A stretch of 64,000 nucleotides of DNA from JAAXKN01 sp050259615 (GCA_050259615.1 JBLNAZ010000056.1:1-64000), one strand, 5' to 3'; shown: positions 25,874-35,155, counted from the first letter of the stretch. The notes: generated from the letters alone by a model not told the origin. Numbers and translations: made by a program.

Positions 25874-26176
25874 GTGAATTTATTATTAGCAATGGCTCCT
25901 CAGGGCGCCCAGGGCGGCGGAAGCATGATCTCTACACTCATTATGTTCGGTGCTATATTTGCAATTTTCTATTTCATGATCATCAGACCGCAGCAGAAAA
26001 GGGCTAAGGAAAGAGAGCAGCTCCTGGCTAATCTTCAGAAAGGCGATAAGATCGTAACCTCGGGCGGTATTCATGGAACCATTGAAGGTCTGGAAGAAAA
26101 GACCTGCCTGGTAAAGATAGGCGAAAACGTAAAAATTAAAATTGAACGTTCTGCAATTGCTACAATATTAAAATAA
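25874..26176 (+). CDS. yajC: Preprotein translocase subunit YajC
   Basis: YajC is the small accessory membrane subunit of SecDF. The 100-aa protein has one transmembrane helix (about 18-38, ending FYFMIIRPQQKR) and the conserved cytoplasmic part NLQKGDKIVTSGGIHGTI. Start is GTG at 25874, directly abutting the tgt stop, with AAGGAGG five bases upstream inside the end of tgt. secD and secF are not downstream here. Confidence 0.95.
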   Translation: MNLLLAMAPQGAQGGGSMISTLIMFGAIFAIFYFMIIRPQQKRAKEREQLLANLQKGDKIVTSGGIHGTIEGLEEKTCLVKIGENVKIKIERSAIATILK

Positions 26177-26222
26177 TTTGAACGCTCAGTGAAAAAAACG
26201 GTTAGATAGAAAAGGAAATAAA

Positions 26223-27437
26223 ATGTTCTGTTCAGTGGAAGAGGCCATTGAGGAAATCAATAATGGCAAAGTAATAATCGTTGTGGATGATGAGGAAAGA
26301 GAGAACGAAGGGGACCTGGTCTGCGCAGCAGAATTCATTACGCCTGAGATCGTAAATTTCATGGCAAAGCACGGCAGGGGAATGATCTGTGCCCCGATGA
26401 CAGGCAAAAGACTAGACGAGCTTGGACTGCAGCTGATGGTGGATTCTAATACTGCGCTTCACGGCACTCAGTTTACCGTTACGGTTGATGCCGTTGAGGG
26501 TACAACTACCGGAATCTCTGCAAGCGACAGGTCTGTTACGATCAGGAAACTGACCGACGATACTGCCAAATCTACAGATTTTGCAAGGCCCGGGCATATA
26601 TTCCCCTTAAGGGCTTTTGACGAGGGCGTCTTAAGGCGCGCCGGTCACACTGAGGCTGTTGTAGACCTGTGCAGGCTTGCCGGCATCAAGCCCGTTGGTG
26701 TGCTCTGTGAGATACTGAATGATGACGGCACAATGGCCCGTGTACCCGACCTAGAAAAGTATGCCGCCGAGTTTAATCTGAAGATCATGACCGTAAGCGA
26801 CTTGATTAAATACCGCATACAGAAAGATAAACTGGTTCAGAAGGAAGCTGACGTCAAGTTCCCGGTTAAAAAGGGGAACTTCCATCTTCACGTATACAGA
26901 AGCCTCCTGGACAATAAAGAGCACGTGGCCCTGGTCAAAGGGAAAATTGATCCTGAGAAACCGGTTTTAGTGCGTGTGCATTCTGAATGCCTGACGGGGG
27001 ATGTGTTCCAGTCGCTAAGGTGCGACTGTCACGACCAGCTTCACGCTGCAATTGAAAAAATTGAAGCCGAAGGCAACGGTGTTCTTGTCTATATGAGGCA
27101 GGAAGGACGCGGCATCGGCCTGGCAAACAAGATCAGGGCTTATGTCCTTCAGGATAACGGCCGAGATACTGTGGAAGCCAACGAAGAGCTCGGCTTTAAG
27201 GCTGACCTGAGGGATTACGGAATCGGTGCACAGATACTTCTGGATCTGGGTGTCAGAAAAATGAAACTTCTGACCAATAATCCAAAGAAGATCATCGGCT
27301 TAAAAGGCTACGGCCTCGAAATTGTGGAGAGGGTCCCTCTGGAAATTGTTCCGAATGACAAAAACAAAAAATATCTTATGACCAAGCGCGATAAGCTTGG
27401 ACATTTGATACTGCTGAACGACAAGCAGTTTTGTTAA
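26223..27437 (+). CDS. ribBA: Bifunctional DHBP synthase / GTP cyclohydrolase II
   Basis: This 404-aa fusion makes the two riboflavin precursors. RibB (about 1-200) converts ribulose 5-phosphate to dihydroxybutanone phosphate and shows DDEERENEGDLVCAAE and RAGHTEAVVDLCRLAG. RibA (about 205-404) opens GTP and shows the zinc motif (SECLTGDVFQSLRCDCHDQL), QEGRGIGL and LTNNPKK. All hallmark residues of both halves are visible, so both activities are expected. It starts 46 nt after yajC. No FMN riboswitch was recognised in that gap. A terminator follows. Confidence 0.97.
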   Translation: MFCSVEEAIEEINNGKVIIVVDDEERENEGDLVCAAEFITPEIVNFMAKHGRGMICAPMTGKRLDELGLQLMVDSNTALHGTQFTVTVDAVEGTTTGISASDRSVTIRKLTDDTAKSTDFARPGHIFPLRAFDEGVLRRAGHTEAVVDLCRLAGIKPVGVLCEILNDDGTMARVPDLEKYAAEFNLKIMTVSDLIKYRIQKDKLVQKEADVKFPVKKGNFHLHVYRSLLDNKEHVALVKGKIDPEKPVLVRVHSECLTGDVFQSLRCDCHDQLHAAIEKIEAEGNGVLVYMRQEGRGIGLANKIRAYVLQDNGRDTVEANEELGFKADLRDYGIGAQILLDLGVRKMKLLTNNPKKIIGLKGYGLEIVERVPLEIVPNDKNKKYLMTKRDKLGHLILLNDKQFC

Positions 27438-27451
27438 AAACCTTTATTTGA

Positions 27452-27481
27452 AGAGACTTAATTTATAAGTCTCTTTTTTTT
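27452..27481 (+). terminator. Intrinsic terminator after ribBA
   Basis: Stem AGAGACTTA (27452-27460) with TAAGTCTCT (27466-27474), 5-nt loop, then a run of T. Confidence 0.92.
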
Positions 27482-27516
27482 ATCAAAATATCATTATTAA
27501 CAACTATTGGAGAGAG

Positions 27517-28407
27517 ATGAAAGAGTTAGGGATTGAAAAAAACTTTCTGGCTGTGGAAAAGAAAAATTCTTCATACAAAAATTCTTCAATTGCAATTGTA
27601 TCGGCTCCTTTTGAAAAAACCGTCAGCTACGGCCATGGAACAAAAAACGGCCCGAAGGGAATTCTGGAAGCATCTCATTACGTTGAGTTTTATGACGAGG
27701 AGATGGACAAGGAGCTGATTTTTGAAAAGGGGATCTGTACCTTATCTCCTCTGGACTTTAAAGACCTGAGCATAAAGAAATCTTTTGATTTAATATACAA
27801 GAACGTTAAATCTGTTCTTGAAGACGATAAATTTGTTGTTACACTGGGAGGCGAGCATTCAATCTCCATTTCACCCATAAAGGCTCATCTTGAAAAGTAT
27901 CCGGATCTGACCATTCTTCAGTTCGACGCCCACTCAGACTTAAGGCAGAGCTATGAAGGCTCAATTCATTCACATGCCTCTGTTATGGCAAGAGTGGCAG
28001 AACTGACAAAAAATATTGTGCAGGTCGGCATCAGGGCCCAGTCGATTGAGGAATCCTGGTTTATAAAGGAAAATAATATTAAGACATTCTATGCCAGGGA
28101 TATACGCCTTGGAAAATTCGGGCAGGACTGGCAGAAAAGTGTAGTTGAGCAGCTTGGTAAAAACGTATACATAACATTTGACGTGGATGCCTTTGATCCG
28201 TCGTTCATGTCATCTACCGGCACTCCGGAGCCCGGAGGCCTGTTCTGGGATGAAACGATGAATCTTATACGCATGGCTGGAAAAGAAAGAAACATCGTAG
28301 GATTTGATGTTGTGGAACTGGCTCCTGTAAAGGGGAATACTTCTTCCGACTTTAATGCTGCAAAGCTTGTCTACAAGATGCTGAATTATTCCTTCCAGAA
28401 TAAATAA
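27517..28407 (+). CDS. speB: Agmatinase / arginase-family ureohydrolase
   Basis: The 296-aa protein belongs to the ureohydrolase family, which uses two Mn ions. Metal ligands are H114 (GGEHS), D137, H139 and D141 (DAHSDLR), D222 and D224 (FDVDAFDPSF). The GTPEPGG segment and SHAS motif near 152 favour agmatinase (agmatine to putrescine and urea) over arginase, but the substrate is not certain from sequence. The gene is monocistronic between two terminators. No arginine decarboxylase gene is in the window. Confidence 0.85.
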   Translation: MKELGIEKNFLAVEKKNSSYKNSSIAIVSAPFEKTVSYGHGTKNGPKGILEASHYVEFYDEEMDKELIFEKGICTLSPLDFKDLSIKKSFDLIYKNVKSVLEDDKFVVTLGGEHSISISPIKAHLEKYPDLTILQFDAHSDLRQSYEGSIHSHASVMARVAELTKNIVQVGIRAQSIEESWFIKENNIKTFYARDIRLGKFGQDWQKSVVEQLGKNVYITFDVDAFDPSFMSSTGTPEPGGLFWDETMNLIRMAGKERNIVGFDVVELAPVKGNTSSDFNAAKLVYKMLNYSFQNK

Positions 28408-28419
28408 TTAAATGCGTTC

Positions 28420-28452
28420 AGAGGGGCGGAATATCTATTCTGCCTCTTTTTT
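28420..28452 (+). terminator. Intrinsic terminator after the agmatinase gene
   Basis: An imperfect hairpin (GAGGGGCGGAATA region paired with TATTCTGCCTC) is followed by TTTTTTCTTCTT. Confidence 0.75.
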
Positions 28453-28597
28453 CTTCTTAATCTCCAGGCCTGGTTTTTTAGCCCGCAATCCTTCTTCCGG
28501 AAAAACTTCTCATCCCGATCGGCTGGTTATTCTAAAATAGATAGCTTCTTTGAAAAAGTTTGTCTAACTTTCATCAAGATTAGCTTCGGGGGTACAC

Positions 28598-29659
28598 ATG
28601 AGAGCTTTAATCAGATTCTTTCCTCTTGTAATTGCTCTTTGCTTTTTAATTGAGTCCTGCTCCTCTTCCGGTACAAATAAAAGGGAACAAGCAAATGCTG
28701 AAAACGACGGGCGTTATGATTCCGAGTTTCCGAATAAAAACTGCTCAAAGCAGCTTGAAGAGATAAGTGAGAGTATTAAGCTTATTAACTCTGTGGCATA
28801 CTACAGGACGATTTATTTCAGCAAGGAGAGCCATCTGCAGAAGTCCGCGTTAAACAGCGTTTCCATAAAAAAATACGGAACGCGCGTGGAATATATGGAT
28901 AATACAGCATCCGGTACTGCTACGGTAATCTATTCTAATTTTAACCGCGTAGCAGTTATGACCTGTGCGCACGTGGTTAACTTCGAGGATACGCTTTATT
29001 CTTTCTTCAAGGCTCCCGGGGGCGGCGCAAGCAGTTTCGTGCAGAGCATTTCAATAAAAGAAAGGCAGGCAAATTATATTGCAGACTTCCCGGATGACGG
29101 TGAGCTCGATATCATAAATATTGATTCTAATGTGGATGTTGCCATTCTGGGAATGGAATTCAGGCATCAGCCTGAGGAAAAAATAAAAGTTTTTTCATAC
29201 CCATTAGGACAGGCTAAAGACCTTGAATGGGGCTCTTTTGTGTATATCTTCGGTTATCCGATGGGTTATAAAACTTTAACAAAAGCTATCGTCAGCAGCC
29301 CCAACCGCGATAAGACGGGAAGTTTTATTATTGATGCCGTATTTAACAGGGGTTTTTCAGGCGGAATTATTCTTGCCGTAAGAGACGGCATTCCGAACTT
29401 CGAGCTTGTAGGAATGATCAAAGCCCTCTTTGCAGATTATGAGTATGTGGTCAGACCTTCGAAAGATTATGATCTGGACCAGTACGACCCTCTTGTGCCA
29501 TATAATAAGGATCTTTATGTTGAAAGGCGTATGAATATAAAATACGGCCTTTCCAAAGCCATACCCATTGAGTCGATAAAAAAATATTTTACCGATCATG
29601 AGTCCCTTTTTTACAGCCGCGGCTATAATTTTAATGATTTTGTTAATAAAAATCTGTAA
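28598..29659 (+). CDS. Trypsin-like serine protease lipoprotein
   Basis: The 353-aa product has a lipoprotein signal (lipobox IESC, cysteine 21). A chymotrypsin-fold triad can be read: H125 in MTCAHVV, D180 in NVDVAILGM, S254 in NRGFSGGI. This matches secreted trypsin-like peptidases of the DegP superfamily, but there is no PDZ domain. The C-terminal 60 residues are charged and have no known fold. It should be membrane anchored facing the periplasm or surface. The start ATG at 28598 begins the signal peptide. It is separated from mraZ by a 302-nt gap. Confidence 0.8.
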   Translation: MRALIRFFPLVIALCFLIESCSSSGTNKREQANAENDGRYDSEFPNKNCSKQLEEISESIKLINSVAYYRTIYFSKESHLQKSALNSVSIKKYGTRVEYMDNTASGTATVIYSNFNRVAVMTCAHVVNFEDTLYSFFKAPGGGASSFVQSISIKERQANYIADFPDDGELDIINIDSNVDVAILGMEFRHQPEEKIKVFSYPLGQAKDLEWGSFVYIFGYPMGYKTLTKAIVSSPNRDKTGSFIIDAVFNRGFSGGIILAVRDGIPNFELVGMIKALFADYEYVVRPSKDYDLDQYDPLVPYNKDLYVERRMNIKYGLSKAIPIESIKKYFTDHESLFYSRGYNFNDFVNKNL

Positions 29660-29883
29660 TAATAAAAAATCAAAAAAAACATCCTTAATATATTACAATT
29701 CCCTCTGAAAGCCATTATTAAACAAGGGTAAAGCATAAATAGCATTACCATTTGTAGCTTCCACATTTTGTACGTTTTTAAGCTTTAATAAAGCTTTTCC
29801 CTTATTAAAATACTTATCCGGCATTTCACCTTTTCCACGTGCTGAGGCTTTTGTGTCATCTGCAAAAAAAAACTAAAAAAAAC
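29660..29883. other. Gap upstream of the dcw promoter
   Basis: AT-rich non-coding sequence. It holds one weak hairpin (AAGCTTT at 29780-29786 with AAAGCTT at 29790-29796, followed by TT then CCC), which may be a terminator for the protease gene. Nothing else was recognised. Confidence 0.5.
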
Positions 29884-29915
29884 TTGACTTTGCCGATAAA
29901 TTTCAGTTATTTTTG
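29884..29915 (+). promoter_or_regulatory. Promoter of the dcw cluster
   Basis: TTGACT at 29884-29889 is followed 18 nt later by TATTTT at 29908-29913. The -10 region reads TATTTTTG, a full match to the Bacteroidota TAnnTTTG element. The start point would fall just before the MraZ boxes. Confidence 0.7.
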
Positions 29916-29922
29916 CCTTCAG

Positions 29923-29957
29923 TGGGTAAAGGTGTGGAAAAATCCCAAAAAGTGGGG
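29923..29957 (+). promoter_or_regulatory. mraZ: Putative MraZ operator, four pentamers at 10-bp spacing
   Basis: TGGGT (29923), TGTGG (29933), TCCCA (29943, the complement of TGGGA) and TGGGG (29953) start exactly 10 bp apart. E. coli MraZ is known to bind TGGGN repeats with 5-nt spacers between promoter and mraZ. Here the third box is inverted, and the last box also supplies the G-rich ribosome-binding site five bases before the mraZ ATG. Confidence 0.7.
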
Positions 29958-29961
29958 AAAA

Positions 29962-30408
29962 ATGTTTATAGGAAGCTTTACATATTCAATCGATTCAAAA
30001 AGTAGAGTCAGCATTCCTGCCAAGCTGCGTAAGTACGTAAAGCCGGAAGCTAACGATACTTTTGTTATGACAAGGGGTGTGGAGCAGTGTATTGTGGTCT
30101 ACCCCCTTGACCAGTGGAAAGAGCTGGTGGATAACAAGCTCGCCAACCTAAATGAATTTGACAGAAAAGAAGCGATGTTCTTAAGGACATTTCTCCAGAG
30201 GGCCTCTGAGGATTCGCTTGACTCACAGTCAAGGCTTTTGATTCCCCAGAACCTTATTGAGTATGCAGGTATTGAAAAGGAAGTATTTATACTTGGTGCA
30301 ATAAAGAAGATTGAGATCTGGAACCCGGCTATTTACGAAAAATATCTTGCTGCGCAGCCGGAGAGTTTCGAACAGATCGCACAGGAAGTAATGAAACCAC
30401 AGGGGTGA
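29962..30408 (+). CDS. mraZ: Transcriptional regulator MraZ
   Basis: MraZ is a DNA-binding repressor of its own dcw operon. The 148-aa protein has two SpoVT-AbrB-like units, each with the DxxxR signature: DSKSRVSIP near residue 11 and DSQSRLLIP near residue 88. ATG 29962 is chosen because MFIGSFTYSID is the family N-terminus; a longer frame back to 29839 runs through the promoter and operator. The stop TGA (30406-30408) overlaps the rsmH ATG by one base. Candidate binding sites lie directly upstream. Confidence 0.95.
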   Translation: MFIGSFTYSIDSKSRVSIPAKLRKYVKPEANDTFVMTRGVEQCIVVYPLDQWKELVDNKLANLNEFDRKEAMFLRTFLQRASEDSLDSQSRLLIPQNLIEYAGIEKEVFILGAIKKIEIWNPAIYEKYLAAQPESFEQIAQEVMKPQG

Positions 30409-31331
30409 TGGAAGAAAAACATATTCCGGTATTACTAAAAGAAAGCCTGTACCATCTTATTACAGATAAACAGGGTGCCTACTTCGATGGAACTATAGGC
30501 TTTGGCGGCCACACATCGAAATTTCTTGAAGTACTGGGCCCGGAAGCAAAGATGATTGCAACAGAAGTGGATAAGGATGCATACAATTTTTCCAAAGCCA
30601 AATTTCAGACGGATAAAAGAGTAAAATTATATAATACAAATTTTTCTGAAATCGATACTGTCTCAAAAATAGAGTTTGTTGAGCAGTACGATGGAATCTT
30701 TGCTGATCTGGGTGTTTCCTCATTTCAGCTCGATAATCCGGAGTCGGGATTTACTTACAGAAGTGAAAGCCCGCTGGATCTCAGATTAGACAAGACTAAA
30801 CAGATCTCGGCCTCTGATATTATTAATGGGTTTACAGAGGAGGAGATTGCCGACATATTGTATCAGTTCGGCGAGGAAAAAAATTCCAGAAGAATTGCCC
30901 GCAGGATAGCAGAACAAAGGGCCTTCAGGAAGATTGAAACCACAACCGAGTTAAGCAGGATAATTGAAGAGCTGACACCGGCTCAGTATCTGAACAAAAC
31001 TCTTTCGCGTGTTTTTCAGGCTTTACGAATATACGTTAATGATGAGTTGGGAGTTTTAAGAGAGTTCCTGATAAAATCTGTGGAGCTGTTAAGGACAGGA
31101 GGAACCGTAGTGATTTTAACCTATCACTCCTTAGAAGACAGGGTGGTAAAAGACTTTTTTAAGAATGAAAGTTTATCCTGTATCTGTCCGCCCGGTTTTC
31201 CCATATGTGTATGCGATAAGGTAAAAAGACTTGAAGTACTAACCAGAAAGCCTGTCGCCCCTTCAACTGAAGAAGTAGAAATAAACAGAAGATCACGAAG
31301 CGCAAAATTAAGAGCAGCAAGAAAGGTATGA
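30408..31331 (+). CDS. rsmH: 16S rRNA (cytosine-1402-N4) methyltransferase RsmH
   Basis: RsmH (MraW) methylates N4 of C1402 in the decoding centre with SAM. The 307-aa protein has DGTIGFGGHTSKFLE as the SAM loop, ADLGVSSFQLDNPESGFTYR, SPLDLRLD, and YHSLEDRVVKDFF. ATG 30408 is preferred over the GTG three bases before because it overlaps the mraZ stop (TGATG) with AGGGGT upstream. Its stop overlaps the ftsL ATG by 4 nt. Confidence 0.97.
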   Translation: MEEKHIPVLLKESLYHLITDKQGAYFDGTIGFGGHTSKFLEVLGPEAKMIATEVDKDAYNFSKAKFQTDKRVKLYNTNFSEIDTVSKIEFVEQYDGIFADLGVSSFQLDNPESGFTYRSESPLDLRLDKTKQISASDIINGFTEEEIADILYQFGEEKNSRRIARRIAEQRAFRKIETTTELSRIIEELTPAQYLNKTLSRVFQALRIYVNDELGVLREFLIKSVELLRTGGTVVILTYHSLEDRVVKDFFKNESLSCICPPGFPICVCDKVKRLEVLTRKPVAPSTEEVEINRRSRSAKLRAARKV

Positions 31332-31669
31332 AGAGAACAAAATCCGGACGAAAGAGACCTGTAATTATTCTTACTCTCGTCTCAGCATTTTTTGTTGCAT
31401 CAGTTGTTTTACTGTATGTTGTTCTGAAACTTGAAATTGAGAAGCTTACGAAGGAAAAAATATATCTCGAAGAAACTTTGGAAGCTAAAAATAATGAAAC
31501 CGTAATGCTTCAGGTTGAAGTGCAGAAGCTGGAAACGGAAGAAAGAATCATGCAACTGGCAGAATCCAGGCTGGAAATGGAAAAATTCTCCGAACCAAAT
31601 ATCATAATTGAAGTGGAGAAGGACCAGCTGGAAGAGGTTGTAAAAGAGATTAACAGCAAATATGAATAA
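31328..31669 (+). CDS. ftsL: Cell-division protein FtsL-like
   Basis: A 113-aa single-pass membrane protein: basic cytoplasmic N-terminus (KRTKSGRKRP), transmembrane helix at about 12-32, then a leucine/glutamate heptad coiled coil at about 34-80. This is the FtsL/DivIC layout, and the position between rsmH and ftsI is the canonical ftsL slot. FtsL joins FtsB and FtsQ at the division site to activate FtsWI. Sequence identity within the family is low, so the call rests on topology and position. It overlaps both neighbours (4 and 8 nt). Confidence 0.88.
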   Translation: MKRTKSGRKRPVIILTLVSAFFVASVVLLYVVLKLEIEKLTKEKIYLEETLEAKNNETVMLQVEVQKLETEERIMQLAESRLEMEKFSEPNIIIEVEKDQLEEVVKEINSKYE

Positions 31670-33683
31670 CAACAGAGCCTTACTGGTAATTTTTGTGCTG
31701 ATCGTTTTCTTTGCTGCTTTACTGATCAGACTCTTCGATATTCAGATCAGAAAACACGATGACTTTGATTACTATGCCAAGAATCAGCAGATTGAAAAAA
31801 AAGTCATCAGGGCGGAAAGAGGATTTATATACGACCGTAACGGCGAACTGCTCGTCTATGACCGTAATGACGTTTCATTTTTTGTTGACGTAAGAATGAC
31901 AAAGGCAAGGGATATAGATTCCCTGTCTGCAATTTTTTCCAGAGTGTTCGGTAAGACAAAAAACTACTACAGGAGCATGATGAAGGATCCTGAGTCCAAG
32001 GTTATATGTCTTGAAAAGAAGGCTCCGGCAGAACTGGCCGTAAAGCTGAAAGACGTGAAAATTGACGGCCTCTTCTCAAAGGAAGATCCCACAAGGGTTT
32101 ATTCCTATGATGCCCTTGCCTCACACGTCCTTGGCTATGTAGGCAACTCCTACGAAGGTATTGAAGGAGTTGAAAAATATTATAATAAAGAGCTTACCGG
32201 CAGCGATGGAAGTTTGATTATTGAAAGGGACGTAAAAGGAAGAATGGTAACAGTCGCAGAGGATGCAACCGTTCAGCCTGTGCCCGGAGATAATCTTGTT
32301 CTTACAATTGATAAATCTTATCAGAAGATACTGGAAGAAGAGCTTGGAAAGGGCCTGGAGCAGTATCAGAGTAATGCCGCAGTTGGCATTATAATGGACC
32401 CAAACACAGGCGAGATACTGGCACTGGCAAATATGCCAGACTTTAATCCGAATAAATACGGGTCGTTTTCCGATGCCGTAAGACGCGACAGGGCTCTTAC
32501 TGATACATATGAACCGGGATCTACTTTTAAGTCGCTTACAATTTCGACTCTGTTTGACCAGAAACTTATCAAAGGCACAGAAAGCGTTTATGCAGAGAAC
32601 GGAAAGTATAAATATAAAAATGTGAACATAACAGATTCACACAGGATGCAGTGGCTTACTGTAAAAGAGGTCATAGAACAATCGAGTAATATAGGAATGG
32701 CAAAACTGATCGGCAGAATAGACGAAGATGAGTTTTATAAGTATCTGAGGAATTACGGCTTTGGGAATTATTCTTTTATAGACCTGCCCGGTGAAAGCAG
32801 GGGAACACTGAAGAAGCCTGGAAATTTTAACGAACTGACGCAGGCTTTTATGTCCTTTGGCTATGAGGTTTCAGTTACACCTATTCAGATGGTAACAGCC
32901 TATGCGGCTTTGGTCAATGGAGGAACTCTTTATCAGCCTCACCTGCTTAGGAAAATTACCTCAAGGGAAGGCCAGGTAAAAGAGGAGTTTGCACCGAAGC
33001 AGCTTAGAAATGTGATCTCTAAAGAGACATCTGCAAAAATCAGAAATCTTCTGGTCGGTGTAATTGAGAATGGATCTGCAAAGACAGCAAAGCTAGACAA
33101 GGTGACAGCCGGAGGCAAAACAGGAACTTCACAGCAGCTGATCAATAATAAGTATTCGAAGTCCAGTTATAATTCGTCTTTTATAGGCTTTTTTCCGGCT
33201 GACAAGCCGAAAGTTCTCTGCTATATTTATATGAATGCACCCCAGCTGGGCCGTTTCGGAGGCCTTGTGGCAGCGCCTATATTCAAGAATGTTGCTGAAA
33301 GACTTATTTCAACAGATATAAGCCTGCTTTCAGGAAATGAAGTTAAAATAGATGACAGGACAAAGTTTGACAGGGTGATTACTGCTAATGAAAAACTTGA
33401 TGGAAATAAAAAATATTCAGACGTTCCTCAGACCAGTCCATCTGGAAGTTACTCTTTAGCAGGTAAGACCAGAATAGTGAATAAAAGTGAGATGCCTGAT
33501 TTAAGCAGCTATTATCTAAGAGACGCTGTGGCGGTGTTGTTGGAAATGGGTATAAAGTATAAGATAGAAGGCAGCGGCAAGGTGGTTTCACAAAGCCTGC
33601 AGCCCGGAACGAAAATAATACCGGGGCTTATCTGCCAGTTAAAATGTGAAGAAAAGAAATTAACCGGGGCGAGGATTAACTGA
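31662..33683 (+). CDS. ftsI: Septal peptidoglycan transpeptidase FtsI with PASTA domain
   Basis: This 673-aa class B penicillin-binding protein crosslinks septal peptidoglycan with FtsW. It has a transmembrane helix (about 6-25), a dimerisation/pedestal domain with RGFIYDRNG (about 53-61), and a transpeptidase domain with SxxK (S287-K290), SxN (S341-N343) and KTG (486-488). At about 603-670 there is one PASTA domain (MPDLSSYYLRDAVAVLLEMGI, VVSQSLQPGTKI). PASTA domains on FtsI are rare in Proteobacteria and common in Gram-positives and Bacteroidota. It overlaps ftsL and murE. Confidence 0.96.
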   Translation: MNNNRALLVIFVLIVFFAALLIRLFDIQIRKHDDFDYYAKNQQIEKKVIRAERGFIYDRNGELLVYDRNDVSFFVDVRMTKARDIDSLSAIFSRVFGKTKNYYRSMMKDPESKVICLEKKAPAELAVKLKDVKIDGLFSKEDPTRVYSYDALASHVLGYVGNSYEGIEGVEKYYNKELTGSDGSLIIERDVKGRMVTVAEDATVQPVPGDNLVLTIDKSYQKILEEELGKGLEQYQSNAAVGIIMDPNTGEILALANMPDFNPNKYGSFSDAVRRDRALTDTYEPGSTFKSLTISTLFDQKLIKGTESVYAENGKYKYKNVNITDSHRMQWLTVKEVIEQSSNIGMAKLIGRIDEDEFYKYLRNYGFGNYSFIDLPGESRGTLKKPGNFNELTQAFMSFGYEVSVTPIQMVTAYAALVNGGTLYQPHLLRKITSREGQVKEEFAPKQLRNVISKETSAKIRNLLVGVIENGSAKTAKLDKVTAGGKTGTSQQLINNKYSKSSYNSSFIGFFPADKPKVLCYIYMNAPQLGRFGGLVAAPIFKNVAERLISTDISLLSGNEVKIDDRTKFDRVITANEKLDGNKKYSDVPQTSPSGSYSLAGKTRIVNKSEMPDLSSYYLRDAVAVLLEMGIKYKIEGSGKVVSQSLQPGTKIIPGLICQLKCEEKKLTGARIN

Positions 33684-35155
33684 TGGAATTGACTAAGCTG
33701 GTAAATAGTATAAGAGTCATTCAGCTTGCCGGCGAAGTTGAACGCAAGGATATTGAATCAATATCCTACGATTCAAGAACGGTTAAAAAGAATACGCTCT
33801 TTGTTGCCATCACTGGGTTCAATACCGACGGGCATAAGTTTATCCTTGATGCCATAAATAAGGGAGCTACGGCGGTAGTTCTGGAAAATGATAACCTTAT
33901 TCCTAACGAAGTATTTATTCACCGCAATGTTACAAAGATACTTGTTAGAAATACCCGCCAGGCACTGGCGGAAATTTCAAATGCATTCTACAAGGAGCCT
34001 TCAAGGAAACTTCAGCTTGTTGGAATTACCGGCACAAAAGGCAAGACTACAACATCGTTTTTTGTTAAGAATATATTTGAAACCGCAGGCTATAAGACCG
34101 GTATGATCGGTACTATTGCCAATTTTATCGGGCAGAGAAGAATCTATACAGCGATGACGACTCCTGAATCATCCGACTTAAACCAGCTCTTTGCAGAAAT
34201 GGTTAATGAAGGATGCACTCATGCAGTTATGGAAGTCTCATCACACTCATTGGTCTTAAACAGAGTAAAGAATTTAAGCTTCCAGGGAGCTGTTTTTACA
34301 AACATTACTTCCGATCATCTGGATTTTCATAATACATTTGAAGAGTACCTGAAAGCCAAGAAAATTTTATTTGACGAGCTGGGAAGTGAGGCTTTTGTTG
34401 TTTTTAACACCAATGACCCCAGTTCAGAAAGTGTTATTTCAGAAACAAAAGCGAGAGCCTTTTCATACGGCACAAAAGAAGGTGCAACATTCCAGGTCAT
34501 GAATATCAACTACGACTTGAACGGTACTACTTTTAAGATCCGTTATAACAATGAAGATTTTAACATTAAAACCCGCCTTGTCGGCGAGTTTAATGCATTT
34601 AATGCCGCAGCTGCTTTTGCTGTTGCAAGCCTTGCAGGAATAAAGACTGAAGATATCGTAAAGGGAATAGATACCACTCCACAGGTTGCAGGCAGGTTTG
34701 AAACCTTAAGTTACAAAAATAAAAAAGTAATTGTTGACTACAGCCACACGGCTGACAGCCTGGAAAAGGCTCTCCTTGCGATCCAAAGTATTACCAAAGG
34801 GCAGAATCCGGTATATACCGTGTTTGGATGCGGCGGCAACAGGGACCGCACAAAAAGACCTGTAATGGGAAAGATTGCAAGTGAACTGAGCAAAGAGGTT
34901 ATCGTTACTTCAGATAACCCCAGACATGAAGACCCCATGGCAATTATCTCTGAGGTAACAAAAGGGATTGAAAAAAATAATTATAGAATAATTGAGAACA
35001 GGGAAGAAGCCATAAAGACGGCCATTGAACAGTCTGAGGATAATGCAGTTATTCTTGTTGCCGGCAAGGGCCACGAAACCTATCAGGAAATAAAAGGTGT
35101 AAGAAACCATTTTTCAGACATAGAAATCGCTGAGAAGTATTTAAGAAATGAATAA
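33683..35155 (+). CDS. murE: UDP-MurNAc-tripeptide synthetase (mDAP-type)
   Basis: MurE adds the third amino acid to UDP-MurNAc-L-Ala-D-Glu. The 490-aa Mur ligase has GITGTKGKTTTSFF for ATP, TTPESSDL, and EVSSHSL. The specificity motif is DNPR at 411-414 in SDNPRHEDP, which marks meso-diaminopimelate users (lysine users have a different motif). The peptidoglycan is therefore expected to be mDAP type. The ATG overlaps the ftsI stop by one base (TGATG), and the stop overlaps murF by 8 nt. Confidence 0.97.
   Translation: MELTKLVNSIRVIQLAGEVERKDIESISYDSRTVKKNTLFVAITGFNTDGHKFILDAINKGATAVVLENDNLIPNEVFIHRNVTKILVRNTRQALAEISNAFYKEPSRKLQLVGITGTKGKTTTSFFVKNIFETAGYKTGMIGTIANFIGQRRIYTAMTTPESSDLNQLFAEMVNEGCTHAVMEVSSHSLVLNRVKNLSFQGAVFTNITSDHLDFHNTFEEYLKAKKILFDELGSEAFVVFNTNDPSSESVISETKARAFSYGTKEGATFQVMNINYDLNGTTFKIRYNNEDFNIKTRLVGEFNAFNAAAAFAVASLAGIKTEDIVKGIDTTPQVAGRFETLSYKNKKVIVDYSHTADSLEKALLAIQSITKGQNPVYTVFGCGGNRDRTKRPVMGKIASELSKEVIVTSDNPRHEDPMAIISEVTKGIEKNNYRIIENREEAIKTAIEQSEDNAVILVAGKGHETYQEIKGVRNHFSDIEIAEKYLRNE

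Noticed and set aside
29839..29961. Extended mraZ start at 29839
   Set aside because: It would run through the promoter and MraZ boxes; the family N-terminus begins at 29962.
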